Origin: Lutjanus erythropterus
Taxonomy: Eukaryota; Chordata; Actinopteri; Lutjaniformes; Lutjanidae
Reading direction: 5' to 3'
DNA: 64,000 bases
NCBI GenBank assembly: GCA_020091685.1
Contig: CM034597.1
Location: 28,198,388-28,262,387, forward strand
Part shown: positions 1 to 12,640 of the stretch, piece by piece
How positions within the stretch are numbered: the stretch's first letter is position 1
Layout: each line of letters opens with the position of its first letter
Notes under the pieces: generated by a model
Database searches by the model: none
Seen by the model: only the letters and a program-made list of their open reading frames with translations
Told to the model about the DNA's origin: nothing
Program-made: the position numbers and the translations under genes

Positions 1-44
1 TGGTGTCTGTATTACTGCAGAACAAAGCAGACATCAACAGTCAG
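1..44 (+). CDS. acbd6: acbd6 ankyrin-repeat exon, cut by window start
   Basis: This is the 3' part of an internal exon of acyl-CoA-binding domain-containing protein 6. Reading from base 3 gives VSVLLQNKADINSQ, the end of an ankyrin repeat (the human protein has a similar LLLDHGADVNAQ here). The exon ends in CAG just before a GTGAGC donor, in phase 0. ACBD6 binds long-chain acyl-CoA through an N-terminal ACB domain and has C-terminal ankyrin repeats; it acts in the cytosol and nucleus and is linked to N-myristoylation. The ACB domain and the rest of the gene lie upstream of the window. The call rests on the joined reading of this exon with those at 20798 and 23378, which together match the ACBD6 C terminus. 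Confidence 0.88.
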
Positions 45-270
45 GTGAGCTGCCTTTTTCTCTCTTTCTGTCTCCGTTTCTCAAACATAATTGTCCATCT
101 AGGGCAGAATTTCATCTGGTAACTAAAAGGAATCTCAGTTGGTGGATTGGTGATGAATGAGCTGAAACTAAATGAGCCCCTTTTGTTTGAAATTGTATGA
201 TGACTCCCAAGTTATTGGCACTAGAGAAGCAGAGTCCTGACCCAGCTTCTGACTGTTTTGAATTATATTT

Positions 271-826
271 CAGGGGTGTCAAACTCAATTTCATCCTGGG
301 CTACATCCATATTATAGTTTCCCTCAAAGGGGCGGATGTAAACGCAAGATCATATATATTATTATTGGTTATAGTAATAACTTAATAATGAATATCACAC
401 TCTGAAAACAGAAGTATATGAAAAATTATGACAAGCAGACATTCAGCTGTTCAAGGAAGTTTATTAAAAGATGAAATATACAAAGTAGTGTAAGTAATAA
501 AGTCAAAATAAAAATAAGGGTTGTTTCAGTTTGTGTAGCCTTACAAGCAAGGTTTCAAATACCAAATATATATTCGCTTGAAAATTAAATGGCTCTTTTC
601 CAGCTACAGCCCACTGCTGGAAACACCTACTATATAAAGACACTATCTAGCATGTACTGACATCTAGCAGCTGGATGCCTTCAGTGCACAGATAACTCAT
701 AATTGCTTCCATAACGCAACATAATATTGTATTGTGCAAATTATATTCTTTTCAAGCTGTTGTGGGACTCATAAAATTAGGTGCTGGGTCAGATTTGGTC
801 TGTGGGCCTTGAGTTTGACACGTTTA
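271..826. mobile_element. hAT-like non-autonomous element
   Basis: The left end CAGGGGTGTCAAACTCAA (271-288) and right end TTGAGTTTGACACG (809-822) form terminal inverted repeats; the left CAG fits hAT ends, and the right end has decayed. There is no transposase frame inside. The CAGGGGTGTCAAACTC terminus is common in teleost dispersed repeats. Confidence 0.6.
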
Positions 827-3319
827 ATTTTCTTTTTTGTTTTTCATTTTTCCACTTCTCATTTTTACTGAAGATATAACAGTGCTTGTTTTGCTGGCAT
901 TCAACAACCGCAGCTCCCATGAGTTTTTAACCTGTGTCATATGGACTAAAAACACCAATATTATGTTTCAGCTTTTCAACATGATTGATGAAACAAACCC
1001 CCTATGGGAAAATACACTGTAGAATAGCAACTTTCACAGAAGCAGGACCTCAGATCTGTATTACATTTATGAGATTCAACCTCTATAATTGCGTAAACTA
1101 CAAAACTGGAGAGCTGGAGTAAAGCAGGGCTCTTTTCCTCTGTGTCCTGCAGCTGTCCCAGATTCTACATTCAACTGTCCCAGACTTTTCAACCATTGTC
1201 CCAAATTGAAGTTTGTGTTTTTTCCTAACATTTTTATAGTGTTCAATTTTTGGGACTATTTATACACAGAGCCAAATGTTTCACACCTCGCTCCGCTTAC
1301 AAAGGGTGCAACATGTGGGGAAAATACTGATCTCTATAAACAGGTATTTGCATATGAATTCAGAGTCTGTAGCAGTTTGTGAACGTGCATGAATGCCGTA
1401 TCAGTTTCAGATGATACCTAATATTCCCATATTGGGGAAATACAGACTCAGCTGCCCTCAGGTCTGCTGCTAGGACCTTGATGGATACTCTGAAGTAAAA
1501 ACAGTGCAACAGTGCAATGAAACATAACTAATACACTGCATATTTTTCAAGACGTTACTACAAATGTAAACATATACACATGCATTGTTAATGAGTAACT
1601 AACATTACATTTCTACATCATGTACTGTTACACGTTACACAGACATTTTGTGGGGTGAAAAATCAGAGTTGAGTTACATGTTTAGTTATACAGGTTCCTG
1701 GGCTGAAAACAATCCGCAGTAAGCTAGTGGTCTTTTACAGTCACCGTAGGGCTTTAAATATGTCATATCATGTTTTAATATTTTTTCAGGCGCGGAAGTA
1801 ACTATTCAGATCCCCAATATGAGGCCAGTTTATCCGAACGCCTATTTGCTGAAATGTTTTTGTTAAGCTAACTTTCGTAACTGTCCAGTGTTGTCCTAGA
1901 CATCATATCTTTGTGTCCCAAGGACATTTTTTAGGTGGTGGAAGGACATAAATATTCTTGCAGTGCAAAGTTTTTTCAGTAACGCTTATTAATTCAATAC
2001 AAATGCTTTGAGTTCACTCTTTTGGAGAACTTTAAGGTGGATGTTTGATCCCTTGAAATTAACACAGATGTGTTGAAATGCATGCAGAAATTTTCCTTCT
2101 CCAGGACACAAGTGGCCATATTTTGTTGTGGAAGTCAGTATGTAAACAATGAGCATCCCCACTGCCATTCTCTCTTCTCGCTCCATCCTCTCCATCCCTT
2201 CCAGAAGGTCACCTTTAATTCACTTTGTGCCACAGACAAATCCCCCAGAGCTTTAGCAGACAGAGTTAGCTAGTCGCTAGCCTAGTGTTTAGCCTCCCCG
2301 AGGTTTAGCTGCATCCAGGAGGCTTTAGCTTTGGCGGTAAGCTGGCTCAGCTGCACATCGGAGAAATTACTCCTCTTCCCTGCCCAGCGGCACGACACAG
2401 TGCAGTTCACCGGGCTGCACACTGAGGCTTTAACTGTAAGGCCGAATCAATTGGAAGTAATCAGGCAAATTGTTTTACGTTGCACAACCCACATAATCAG
2501 GACATTTCACAAATGACTTTCTCTTTTGTGGTCATGCGTGGCCCCTTTTTGTTTTGAACGCCTGCAGGGAGGGGGTGGATTTGTAGCGAATGGTTCATAA
2601 AAGACTTAACAGTGGGATAACTACGAAACACTTCACTAATGATTTAAAGCCATATCAAGATAATGACAGCAGAGGAGGATTGATGTATAGACAGAGGCTT
2701 TTGTCCTTTTGTGAGATGTATTGTATTTACAGTCATGTATCTATCTATCATTAAAATATAAATTAATATCCGCATGTGCCAAGATTTTTCAGCAGTCAGA
2801 GGAGGAAACATAAATCTTAGGCCAGGTATAATGGATGCCTGAACTTGAGTACACTTATAATTTATTACTCTCGCACTTTTGTCTGGTTTTACTGTTTTTT
2901 GTACCAAAACACATGGAGCAGGGGTTTTCAAGTAGCAGTCTGTGAACCCCCAGGGGCCTGTGGAAGTCTGCCAGGGGGTCCATTCATTCATTTGAATTAA
3001 TATGATATCAAAAAAAAAACAAACGCTTCGTAGTTCTCAAATACTCAATAGTTCATAGATTATGTTCTAATCAAACAATCTATAACTCTTAATAAATATA
3101 TAAATCTTCCTCCTGCCAGTCAAGCATGTCACCCTTTGATGGTGGAAATCAACTTTATCAATAATACTTTGTGTTTATATGGTGTAAATATTTTTAATAC
3201 ATGTCTAATATTTCTCTAATTAGGAATGTTTAAGATGAATCATTAATCAATTAATCATGTTAAGAATTTAACCTATTAATTAATCCAGTGTTGCTTCTTT
3301 TGTCCTGAATCATTTGTAA

Positions 3320-3470
3320 TTAGAGTCTGACCAATATATCAGTCAGCTGATTTATTGGCTCATATTGTCCTATCATAGATATGTCAGTATCATATCAATA
3401 TTGGCACATAGTACGTTATCTGATTTGCACCAATATGAAAACATTTTATTTGTTTATTCTTTAGTTTCTC
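3320..3470. repeat. dispersed repeat fragment
   Basis: AGAGTCTGACCAATATATCA followed by GCTGATTTATTGGCTCATAT resembles the widespread fish repeat with GACCGATATATCGG and TTATCGGCC words. It is decayed and its boundaries are approximate. Confidence 0.4.
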
Positions 3471-5882
3471 ACTTTTCATTTCTAGAAGTGGTTGATAATA
3501 TATACATTTAATTATTTAACATGTCAAAGGATATTAAACTCAAATATTCTTTAATAAAGTACCTTAGCACAGTCATATCGCTGCAAAGTTGGTGCAGAAT
3601 CCACATAGAACAGGTCAATTTTGATTGTAGTGTAAAAATCTACTGTAAAAATCACCGCTATAACCGTAACTGGGGAATTTTTCCCTCTAAAATTGGTATC
3701 CGTATCAAAAGTCAAGTTCTGCTTTTAAAAAAAATGTGCCTTTTTGAGTAAATATGGGTGCACGAAGCAATTAAAACCTACAATAATGGATCCGATGAAG
3801 CACTCATCCATTCAGGCCATCAGGACCTTCTCACCTGCCTGTCTCTCAGGTGTTAGAGGACGCCAGCCGTGGACATGACTGAATATTAAAGACACTGGAC
3901 CTCCGCAGCTGCAGAGCTACTGGAAGCAGATTTATGAGGTGGCAAAGAGGTGGCTGAGAGAAAAATATAGTCAGCTAAATCATACCACTCTGTCTCAATG
4001 CCAAATTATCTCACTATGTGAAGCTTACAGAACGATATGCTTCTCATTAGAACCTGCTCGAACATCCTTTCGTTTTTGTTTTGTTTTTTCCTCCTCGTGT
4101 TAAGTCAGTGAGGAAAGGAAGTGAGGAAGAAACGAAGGAAAGGACAGAAGCATTGTTGTTATATTAGCAAAAGATAAAAATTTGATGGACGGCTTTATGC
4201 TTCTGTCCTTCTTGCCCATGTTACATGAAATGAAGAGTATGGGAGGTTGTGTGTGTTCATGAGAGGAATAGAGGAATGTTTGGGTTGTTTGCAGGCTATT
4301 AGAGCGACCAGTAATCTCTCTTGACCTCTACCAACTGCCGAGCAACCAGTAAATAAAGATCAAACATGATTTATGCTTAATTTGTTGATTAAAAAGGGGA
4401 GGGGGACTTGAGAGTTAAAACAAAAAGTATTATTATTTGCTTGGCAGAGGAGGAAAATCGTTTGAAATTAATCAACTGATTGTTTTAGTGAATTGTTCCC
4501 AAACCCTGGTAACCTGCATTAAGGGCTCGTTTGATAGTTAATCCAGGATCAAGGCAGCAGAGAGGGACTACAATAGGTAGCTGTGTGTGTTTGAATACAC
4601 AGATCACAGCTCTGCCACCTGCCAATTGTAGATCCGGCCCTGGTGTTCGTACTGTACATCAATCCCTCCCCCCGCTACCTCCACCCATCCTCACTGCTCC
4701 CTCAGCGGATACATCCAGAGAAAGTGGGACAGACGGCGCAAACTGTGGGAAAGATGACAGCAAAGCTTCACTTAATGTAATAATGGAAATTAAGGCTTAA
4801 ACACTGGACTTATATTTTGTGTGCTAGAATGTATTTAAGAGCATTAATGAGGCATTAGCTTAAGTTTAGGACATTCCATCATATCACGACAGCAGTGTAA
4901 AGAGATCACACAGGACAAATTCATCAGTAATTAGGGTTTAGTTGCGTTTTGTTCAACTAGGAGAAGTGTTATTGTTTTAAAGACATTACAGTATCAGACT
5001 TTCATGGGTTATATCCAAAGTATGTCTCTCCACCTGAGCAGTGAGAGCCAGATTTTTAAATTTCAATTTATTTTGTTTTCCTTTGAAGACATTTAAATAT
5101 CAAGAATGAACTTTGAATCTAGTTAACTTTGCCAATTGCATGCTGCATGTTATTAACTTAAGGTGTTCAGCAGCTGCTTTGTATTTAGACAAACTTAAAC
5201 AGATGATGATAACGGATGTCTTCTAGAAGTTTGTTTTGGGGATGAAATGATTACTGGTTTCATGATAAAACCGTGTTTGATTACCACACTCTCAGAAAAT
5301 AACTGTCCAGCATCAGCCAAAGTTAGCAGCAGGCCCCCAGGCACAGGTGCAGCATGCGGATGCCAAAGGACATGATGGCATTTCAAAAAATTGGGAATGG
5401 GACTTCTTGAACATTTCCAGCACATTTTAATGATACCATGATAATACTTTAAGTCACTACAATCATGATATGACCTTTTCATACTGTTTAATCTCTAGTT
5501 TATTTTGTTGAAGAATAAAAGATTAAAAAAATCCTCAGTGTGATACATGAAAAACTATTGTTTTGATATGGGTACTCAAACTACTCATATTAAAATCGAT
5601 ATTTAAGAATTTCAAATAATACCCAGGACTACTTACAAGTAACTGACCTGATTCAGATTCCAGATTTGAAGATTTTGAGTCCAGGAAATGCAACAAAAGG
5701 CAAGAAAAATGCATACTGGCATCTGTAACAGAAAAAAAAATAAAAGCAAGCACAAGAAGACCTTAGAAGAAGGTAAAAGGGGTACCAGATTATTTGTTGG
5801 CAAATATTTCTTGTCACTCTCTGCTGTGTACAGGCATGAGAAGCCTTCATCAGAGCGTATATGACGTCAGCAAGCTCTCTTT

Positions 5883-6135
5883 TTAAAGGATAAGTCATGT
5901 GATCACCAGTCAACAGAAAACAATTAGGTGTAGTCCACCACTCCACACAAAAAAAACAACACATTACCGAGTATATGACAACAGCCATAGTAGTGCTAAG
6001 CTAAGCTAATCATCTGCAGGCTTCAGCTGTGTACTTACCATACAGATGTCAGAGTGGTATCAGTCTTCTCATCTGAGTCTCTGCAAGAAAGGAAAGCAGT
6101 GTATTTACCAAAATGTTGAACTATTCCTTTGAGAA
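5883..6135. mobile_element. short TTAA-type element
   Basis: It starts TTTAAAGGATAAGTCATG and ends GAACTATTCCTTTGAG, a decayed inverted repeat (AAAGGATA / TATTCCTTT). The inside has GCTAAGCTAAGCTAATC and GAGTGGTATCAGTCTTCTCA, words shared by a common teleost element. Confidence 0.5.
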
Positions 6136-6867
6136 AAGATCAATGAAAATCAATGAAAATGAAGTTGTTTCACTTAAAAGTGGGGAATCACAGGTATTTG
6201 GTGAATCTGAGTGATAACGTTTCCTTTTGTGTGACTGAAAGTTGAGTAGTTTTATCCTTTCATTGGTCTAGATGTGTGTTTGTGTGGTCATTCTCTGTCC
6301 AGACGGTGTAATCCCACACCCACAGTTAAGCCTCATGCCACACACACACACAACTTTTGGTTTCCAGGAGGAAATCCCAAACCTTCCTCTAACCCTCCCA
6401 ACAAGCTGTAGGGTTACCATGGAAATATCGTCAGAACACGCCCATTCATGGAAAGTGGAGTCGAAAAGGCAGGGCTTTGGTTTGGAGGTGCTGCAGACCA
6501 CAACAAAGGTCAGGGATGTCTTATTTAGGATGATTACTGAGAGGGTTAATGACAGAGGTGGGATTAGGCGGACAAACAGGACAGACAGGTGAGATGCAGG
6601 TTAACACAACACAAACACAATGCCAGGAAGCAAACGTTGTTAAAGTAAGAAGATTGGATGAAAAGGCAGCGCAGGTTTTAAGCACATGGTCGCGTCTCAC
6701 ATGCTTTTACTCAACTCATTCCTGTTTCTTTATTCCTTTTTTTTTTCCTTTCCGTCTGCCTCTCCTCATCACTCTCCCCTCCCCCCCACAAGCTCCCGTC
6801 CCCTTCACTCCATCCCTCCCTCGCCTCCGCCTCTACTTTGTATTAAAACAACATGATCCATGAGGCG

Positions 6868-7090
6868 GGGAGGGCGACTCGCAGCACCGCTAATTCTAAT
6901 TAATCCAGCGTGGTAGCACGGCCACGGCAGGCCCCAAGCGCTCCCAGTCTATCAGATAGAAATTCATAACTTAATTGAGGTCAGAGCCTCGAGCCGGCAG
7001 AACAAAAGTCTCCAGCCAGGACCAGCTAGATCAATAGTAATAAATATCTGACTGGGCGGCCTACAATTGGTGGCTAGAGAGCACACAACA
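6868..7090. promoter_or_regulatory. candidate conserved non-coding element in acbd6 intron
   Basis: A repeat-free block with balanced composition and dense homeodomain-type sites: CTAATTCTAATTAATCC (about 6890-6906) combines TAATTA and TAATCC, CTTAATTG lies at about 6971, and CAATTGGTGG further on. The flanks are simple repeats or AT-rich filler. Conservation cannot be tested here; this is inferred from composition and location beside lhx4. Confidence 0.3.
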
Positions 7091-7844
7091 AGTCCCACAC
7101 ACATAGTCTGCATGGAGAACCTGCAGGGATGTCTGGGCAGTTAGTGTGCGGCTGTTTGTTTGTATTCAACTGGAATATCTTTTATATCTTCTTTGATTTC
7201 TTCAGTGCACTTTTATTATTTGATAGTAGAAAATTTCACATAGTAATCTTTAACAGTTTGTCTGCTGAGAAGGAGCTCTGCACAGATGTCTGTGTGTCTG
7301 ATTTGTAATGGCAAAGTCTCTCTTAAGGTATGGATCCGATGACTTGATATTGATGAGTGGTGTGGGTGGACTTGCTCTGTTGGTTGTCTAAATAATGGAG
7401 TGAAACAGTATATTCACGACTGTGTGTGAAACCTCAACTTTACTGATAAATGTTGACAGATGTCAGTGAAGACCTTGGGGAAATTAGTATGATATACAAG
7501 GATTTTTCCTGAATTCATGTAATTTTTAATATTAGCTGCGTCAGTGTCCTATTAGCTGCTAGCCTCTGTTATGCCAGTACTGGGGTGAATGTTGGCTGAT
7601 AAGCAACTAATAAGTGATAGACATTGGAGTACAAGATGCCAAAAATAGGTTTAAGGTAATTTAGGACCAGTGTTCAATAAACAGTTTGTTCATCTGAGAG
7701 CTCTGACAAGTCTAAAGCATCCCACACAGCACAGATTTTGTTTGATGTATTCATATTTATTTGATATAAAAATAAAATGTTTTTAAGACTGATATCACAT
7801 TGAGGTAAATCCACACTAATAACCGAGGCTCATATACCAGTTAA

Positions 7845-8950
7845 GACTGCAGCTACTAATTATTTTCATGTTCAATCAATCTGTTAATTGTTTTTTAATG
7901 AATCAATTATTATAATGCTTTAGCCTATTAAACAGGGTTGTAAAACTCATTTTAGGTCTAGGGCCACATGCAGCCCAATTTGATCTCAAGTTGGCCAGAC
8001 CAGTAAAACTACTGGATAATAACCTATAAATAATAACACCTCTAAATGTTCTCTTTTTTAGTATAAAGAAGAAAAAACACATTTAAAAAACAATTACAAT
8101 TAATGAACCATCCATTTATGAAACAGATGATGAACAGCCTGATGTCTGAAGAAAAGTTAGCATAATATCAACAAGGTCTCAGCCAGTGCATTAGAACATA
8201 TTGATCACAGTGGAGCTATAAATGCACAAAACATTTATGTATTTTAGAATTGAACAACAACATAGGATTTTATTTGTTTATGATTAAAACAACTTATCGC
8301 GATCAAGAAATTATTTTAATGTTCCATTTCCACTCTTGTGTAGTAATGCTGCATCATCACACAACCCCGACTAAAGTGGAAGCTAATGAGGAAGAAGGTT
8401 GATTTTCCCCCCCGCCTTACAAATCATTTACAAATCAAATGTTTTGGCAGTGCCGTAACAAAAGGGTTCCACCAGTTTTGCTTTCAGATAGAAGACTGAT
8501 ACAGATTATTTTGTACTAACAGTATTTTGCACAATGGTCAATATCTGTAATATGACCACAATAATTGACCAGAGAACCATATTCCGGGCTGGAAGTAATG
8601 ACTGCTTTACAATTTTTACACTTCGCAAAGTCATATAGTGAGCCTGCAGGCTGATCGTAGCCCCTCGGCTGTATGTTTGACACTTCTGCTCTAAAACATC
8701 AAAAAAATGCCCATCACAGTATCAATTTCCTGAATCAACAGTCTAAACCCAAAGATATTGCAATCTTGATTTTGTTTTTTTTATTAAATGTTACATAAAA
8801 GAGAAAAAGCTGCAAACTGCTTACGTTTGAGCAGTTGAAACTAGAGAGTGCAGCTTTTCTGCTCAATGATTTATGCGAATGATTCATCGACTATCAAACA
8901 TTTTACAGATTAATTTTTCATCAGTAGACTAATTGATCAATCAAGTAAAT
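7845..8950. mobile_element. dispersed element split by a later insertion
   Basis: The left part (7845-7932, GCAGCTACTAATTATTTTCA...) and right part (8689-8950, ...GACTAATTGATCAATC) are the two pieces of the same family seen whole at 43123-43425 and 36452-36700. Between them sits the hAT-like element 7933-8688. Confidence 0.6.
7933..8688. mobile_element. hAT-like element nested in an older repeat
   Basis: The ends are CAGGGTTGTAAAACTCAT and ATGTTTGACACTTCTG (CAG...CTG, inverted). The flanking 8-mers CTATTAAA and CTCTAAAA agree at six of eight bases, as for an aged 8-bp target duplication. The interior has no transposase frame. Confidence 0.6.
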
Positions 8951-9943
8951 GTTACAGATTTATTACCAGCACTGACTGGGTTTTTGGAAATTTATAAAAA
9001 TCACAGACGATTTGGTACGACGTGCGCAAGTTGAACCTGAAGAAAACTGTCATATCTTGATAATAGTCTGTTGTTGGTATGAAATAGTGCAGATGTGCTG
9101 CATGTTGAATGAATGGAAAAAATATAAAACGTCAGGCTGCCGTATAAATATGGACCACTGCAATTACCAAAGAGCACAAGGCTGCCTCTTTTTTCTAAAA
9201 GGAGAAAGTGTTTGGGACAGCTTCCTAAATAAAATGTTCTTGATTTGTGCCAAATCCCTTCTCACAAATCAAGTAGCATGTCAGAGAAAATATTTCATTT
9301 TAGTCAAAGTCAACCAATCGTAAGCATTAGCATCTGTTCATGCACATTTTTCATAAAAAAGCATAATAAACCTGTATCAATATTCATTACATTTCATAGT
9401 GGAGTCGCAGCTTTCAGCAAAAATTAAATTTTGCAGCCTTTTCTGTGGATATTCTGCAGCTCTACTGTGGACGTCTTAGAGCTTTTTGAATTCAAGCTCA
9501 GTCTGCTGTTGTAGCAAACAAAGAACACTGAACCCTCTCATCTGTGTCCTCTACTGTGGTGTCAACTACTTGTGTGATCAGAGTGGTACACACACACACA
9601 GACACACGCACACACACCATGGTGGTTGATTGAAATTCTATGGTGGAGGCATTATTACACGTTTGTATCCCTCCCCTTTCCCAGCACTGCCTCCTATAAC
9701 TAATGGCTCAGTCAGGCCAGTCATAACAAATATCCAGCAAGATTCGTCATAATTGTGTGTGTGCATGCGTGTCTGTGTGTGTCTGTGTGCTTGTGTGCGT
9801 CTGTGTGTCTGTAATTGTGCAACCTATCCCCCAGAATACATAGGGTCTTTAAGAAAGAGAGGGCAGCAGGGTGGGAAAGTGAGAAGACGGAATTTATCGA
9901 GGATTCAAAGAATAAAAATGGAAAATAAAGCAGGACGGAGGGG

Positions 9944-10003
9944 GAAATAGAGCAGGTAAACAAAGATTCGAGATCTTATATCTTTGTTTACCTGCTCTGT
10001 TTC
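9944..10003. repeat. 24-bp near-perfect hairpin
   Basis: AGAGCAGGTAAACAAAGAT (9949-9967) is followed after 12 bases by its exact reverse complement (9980-9998). Pairing extends outward to 9944/10003 with one G-T wobble. Each arm contains GTAAACAAA, a forkhead-type site. Confidence 0.85.
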
Positions 10004-11559
10004 TTTAAGATCTGGATGATATTAGAATTTATATTGTGGTGCAGTGTTAATTTGTTTAAGATTTTGCTCCATTGTTCATATCATGGCATGTGTCTTTTTC
10101 ATCTCTCTGGGTGTATTAAACCATTGGTCACCATGTTACTCATCAATCAGCATGACTGCTTTACTCCAGTTTTATATTTGTATTGTAGCATAGCATTTTG
10201 AAAGGGGGAAGTGCATTTACTCTGAGGCGGCGGGGGATGCTGAAAAAAAAAGCAGTGGCTTGCGGCAGAAAAGTTAAAGCAGAATCAACTTTTGGAGAAA
10301 CGCAACCCAATGTCATGCTGCAGCAGCCAATTATGAGCCAGCTATCTGACTGGTCCACAGTCAGCGTGAAATATCTCTGAAACCGGGCGCTATCCAAGTG
10401 GAGTTCATGGACTTTTCCTGTTGTGTCCTCACTTTGTTTTTTTTGTGTACCCCACTTCCATGCGGGGTCTTGCTTGAACATTATGCTGCAAAACAGCAAT
10501 ACCAAGAGCTTTCAGTTGGTTTGTGTCCATTTGTTTAAGAGAGAGAGAGAGAGAGCGAGAGCACAACTGTGGTCATGCAAGTCTGACGCTAAATGAGGTT
10601 AGCGAGTGCTGGAAGTGAGAAAGCCGGTGAATTAGTAACAGAAAACATTATTTCCTGATTGTTTCGTAGCGGTTATGTTGTTCTAAGCACAGATTAACAC
10701 CCTTGCTCACCCCTGAATGTGGCCTTAGATGGCGTTCCAGCTGTTTCTGAAGCCCAGGGCGCTCTGCCATTGGTAGGAAGACCCTTGAAGGAAATCTTTG
10801 AGAAGACGAGTCATAGCTCCTGCTTCTGCATTAACAAATGTGTGTGTGTGTGTTTCTGTCTTACTATGCACGTTAAAGCAGAGGAGGGCAATGTTTCTTT
10901 TAGTATTTTGTGATGTTTATTTGTTTTCTTTTGGAAGATTAACACTTATTAAATGGACAGAGGAGAATCTGTCTGACAGGTCTTTTAAAAGTTTACCATT
11001 TTCAAGCAAAGACACACTTTCATAAAGTCTAATACACACACATAAAAGCCACCAAAGCCACCACACACAGACTCACACACACCACTTGACATTTTATAAG
11101 TTACACTGTAAGGTGCTCTTATAGGATTCATATTTAGTACTTGCTGCACATTAGCTGGACCGATGAAATGAAAGCTGTTGCAGCGCTGTGTTAAAAGGGC
11201 CTATCGGACATAGATACAGTTATGAATCTATAATATGAGCACTCAGAAAAGAGCCAGCGACTTGACAGTAATAGTGCAGCCTAAAGAGCCATTCCAGCAG
11301 GTAACAGTCCTCTTTGCCATCATCAGCTGTTGTTTCTTTCTTATTGGCCACTCACTGGGCCTTGCCTACACTCAACTATTTGATTTCCATCGTTCTTAAC
11401 CATCCACATAAATTGTCAGGAGCATTAAAGCTGTCCTCGACCGTTTCAGACAGAGGGGGGGAGAGACTGAGAGAGTGAGAGGTGGATACAGACAGCGAGG
11501 GGAGGGGACGGGGGTGAGGAGAGAGAATAAACAAAGTAAGTGTTTTGCCTTCCATCAGT

Positions 11560-11790
11560 CTCCCGCAGTACTCAGCTTTATGAGTCCCTCACTCCAAATG
11601 CCTCAGCCGCAGCCCCCGCTGCCTGGCCATTGATTTTCATATTACACTCTTTTATGTATTTATTTATTTCATATATTTCTTTTTAAACATCATCGATGAG
11701 CCGCAGGAGGACAGACGGGGGCCTCTGGTGATGTTAATTCTCAGTCTCAACCTTATCCTCCTCTCTGATGGCTTTAATGGAGGCTAAGGT
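11560..11790. promoter_or_regulatory. candidate conserved non-coding element
   Basis: A unique-looking block with GGCCATTGATTTTCATATTA, then AAACATCATCGATGAGCCGC, then GATGTTAATTCTCAG and GGCTTTAATGGAGGC. It lies in the large acbd6 intron between simple-sequence stretches. Inference only. Confidence 0.25.
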
Positions 11791-12374
11791 GTCCCACGGG
11801 AACAAGCGAGTCGGGCGACATGGGGAGGGGAAGAACGTGTGGAGGGGAGGAAGATGTGGATGAAGAGAACTGGGTGGAGAGAAAGGAGATTTGGGCTTCT
11901 TTTGTCTGGTGTGACGGAGAAAGACAAGAAAATCAGAGTATTGTGGGTAAAGCTGCATCCTTAGAAATAAAGATGTTAACAAAAACCATAAACAGTTCTT
12001 CAGCTTGTCCCTTTTGGGGAACCTTGTATAAAGGTTCCACCTGGAACTGGAAACTGGAGCTGGAAATAGCTCTGATTCTTAAACCAGTTCCATTCAAGAG
12101 CTTTGATGCTATGAACCAGCCCACGTTTCCACCAGTTTTAAGTAGAACCATTCTTGGAACCATTGTTATAAAGGATATCATCAACAGAGGGTGTTGCCAT
12201 GGATACTTTGTTACAGAGAAAGACATGCTATTTTTGGTTCTAGCTGGGAACCGACGTTTTGGGTTCCGAATCAGTTTACTTTAGGTAGAAATGTTTCAAA
12301 CTGTTTTAAAGTCAGGTGCTTGAAGTGGACTGGGGCTGGTTCCATGTTGGTGGAAAAGGCCTGTGTGAGTGGTT

Positions 12375-12640
12375 CTGCAGAGAACCCTTCTAAGGTGTAA
12401 TGATTCCACCCAGAACCCTCTCTTGGAGTTCTCTTCAGAACCTTTTTCACCTTCTAAGGGTGATATCAAAAGAACCCTATCAGGGTGTTCAATTGAGAAA
12501 ACTTTTTTAAACGCCAATGGTTTCATGTAGAACCCAACCAAGGGGTTGTAGAAAAAAACTCTTTGACTGTCTAATGAGAGTTCTATCTAGAACCTTTCCA
12601 AGAGAGTGCTACCAAGAACCTATTAATTGCATTCTACAGA
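12375..12640. repeat. diverged AGAACC repeat, about 59-bp period
   Basis: AGAACC-type words (two decayed to AGAAAA) start near 12380, 12412, 12436, 12470, 12495, 12529, 12550, 12589 and 12615, giving alternating gaps of about 34 and 24 bases. Each is followed by a partly complementary AAGGGTG or GGTTC word, so each half-unit can fold back. It adjoins a possible hAT-type remnant (12020-12370). Confidence 0.6.

Noticed and set aside
11820-12284. 154-residue plus-strand open frame
   Set aside because: It runs from GA-rich DNA into the repeat-derived sequence at 12020-12370; there is no recognisable domain.
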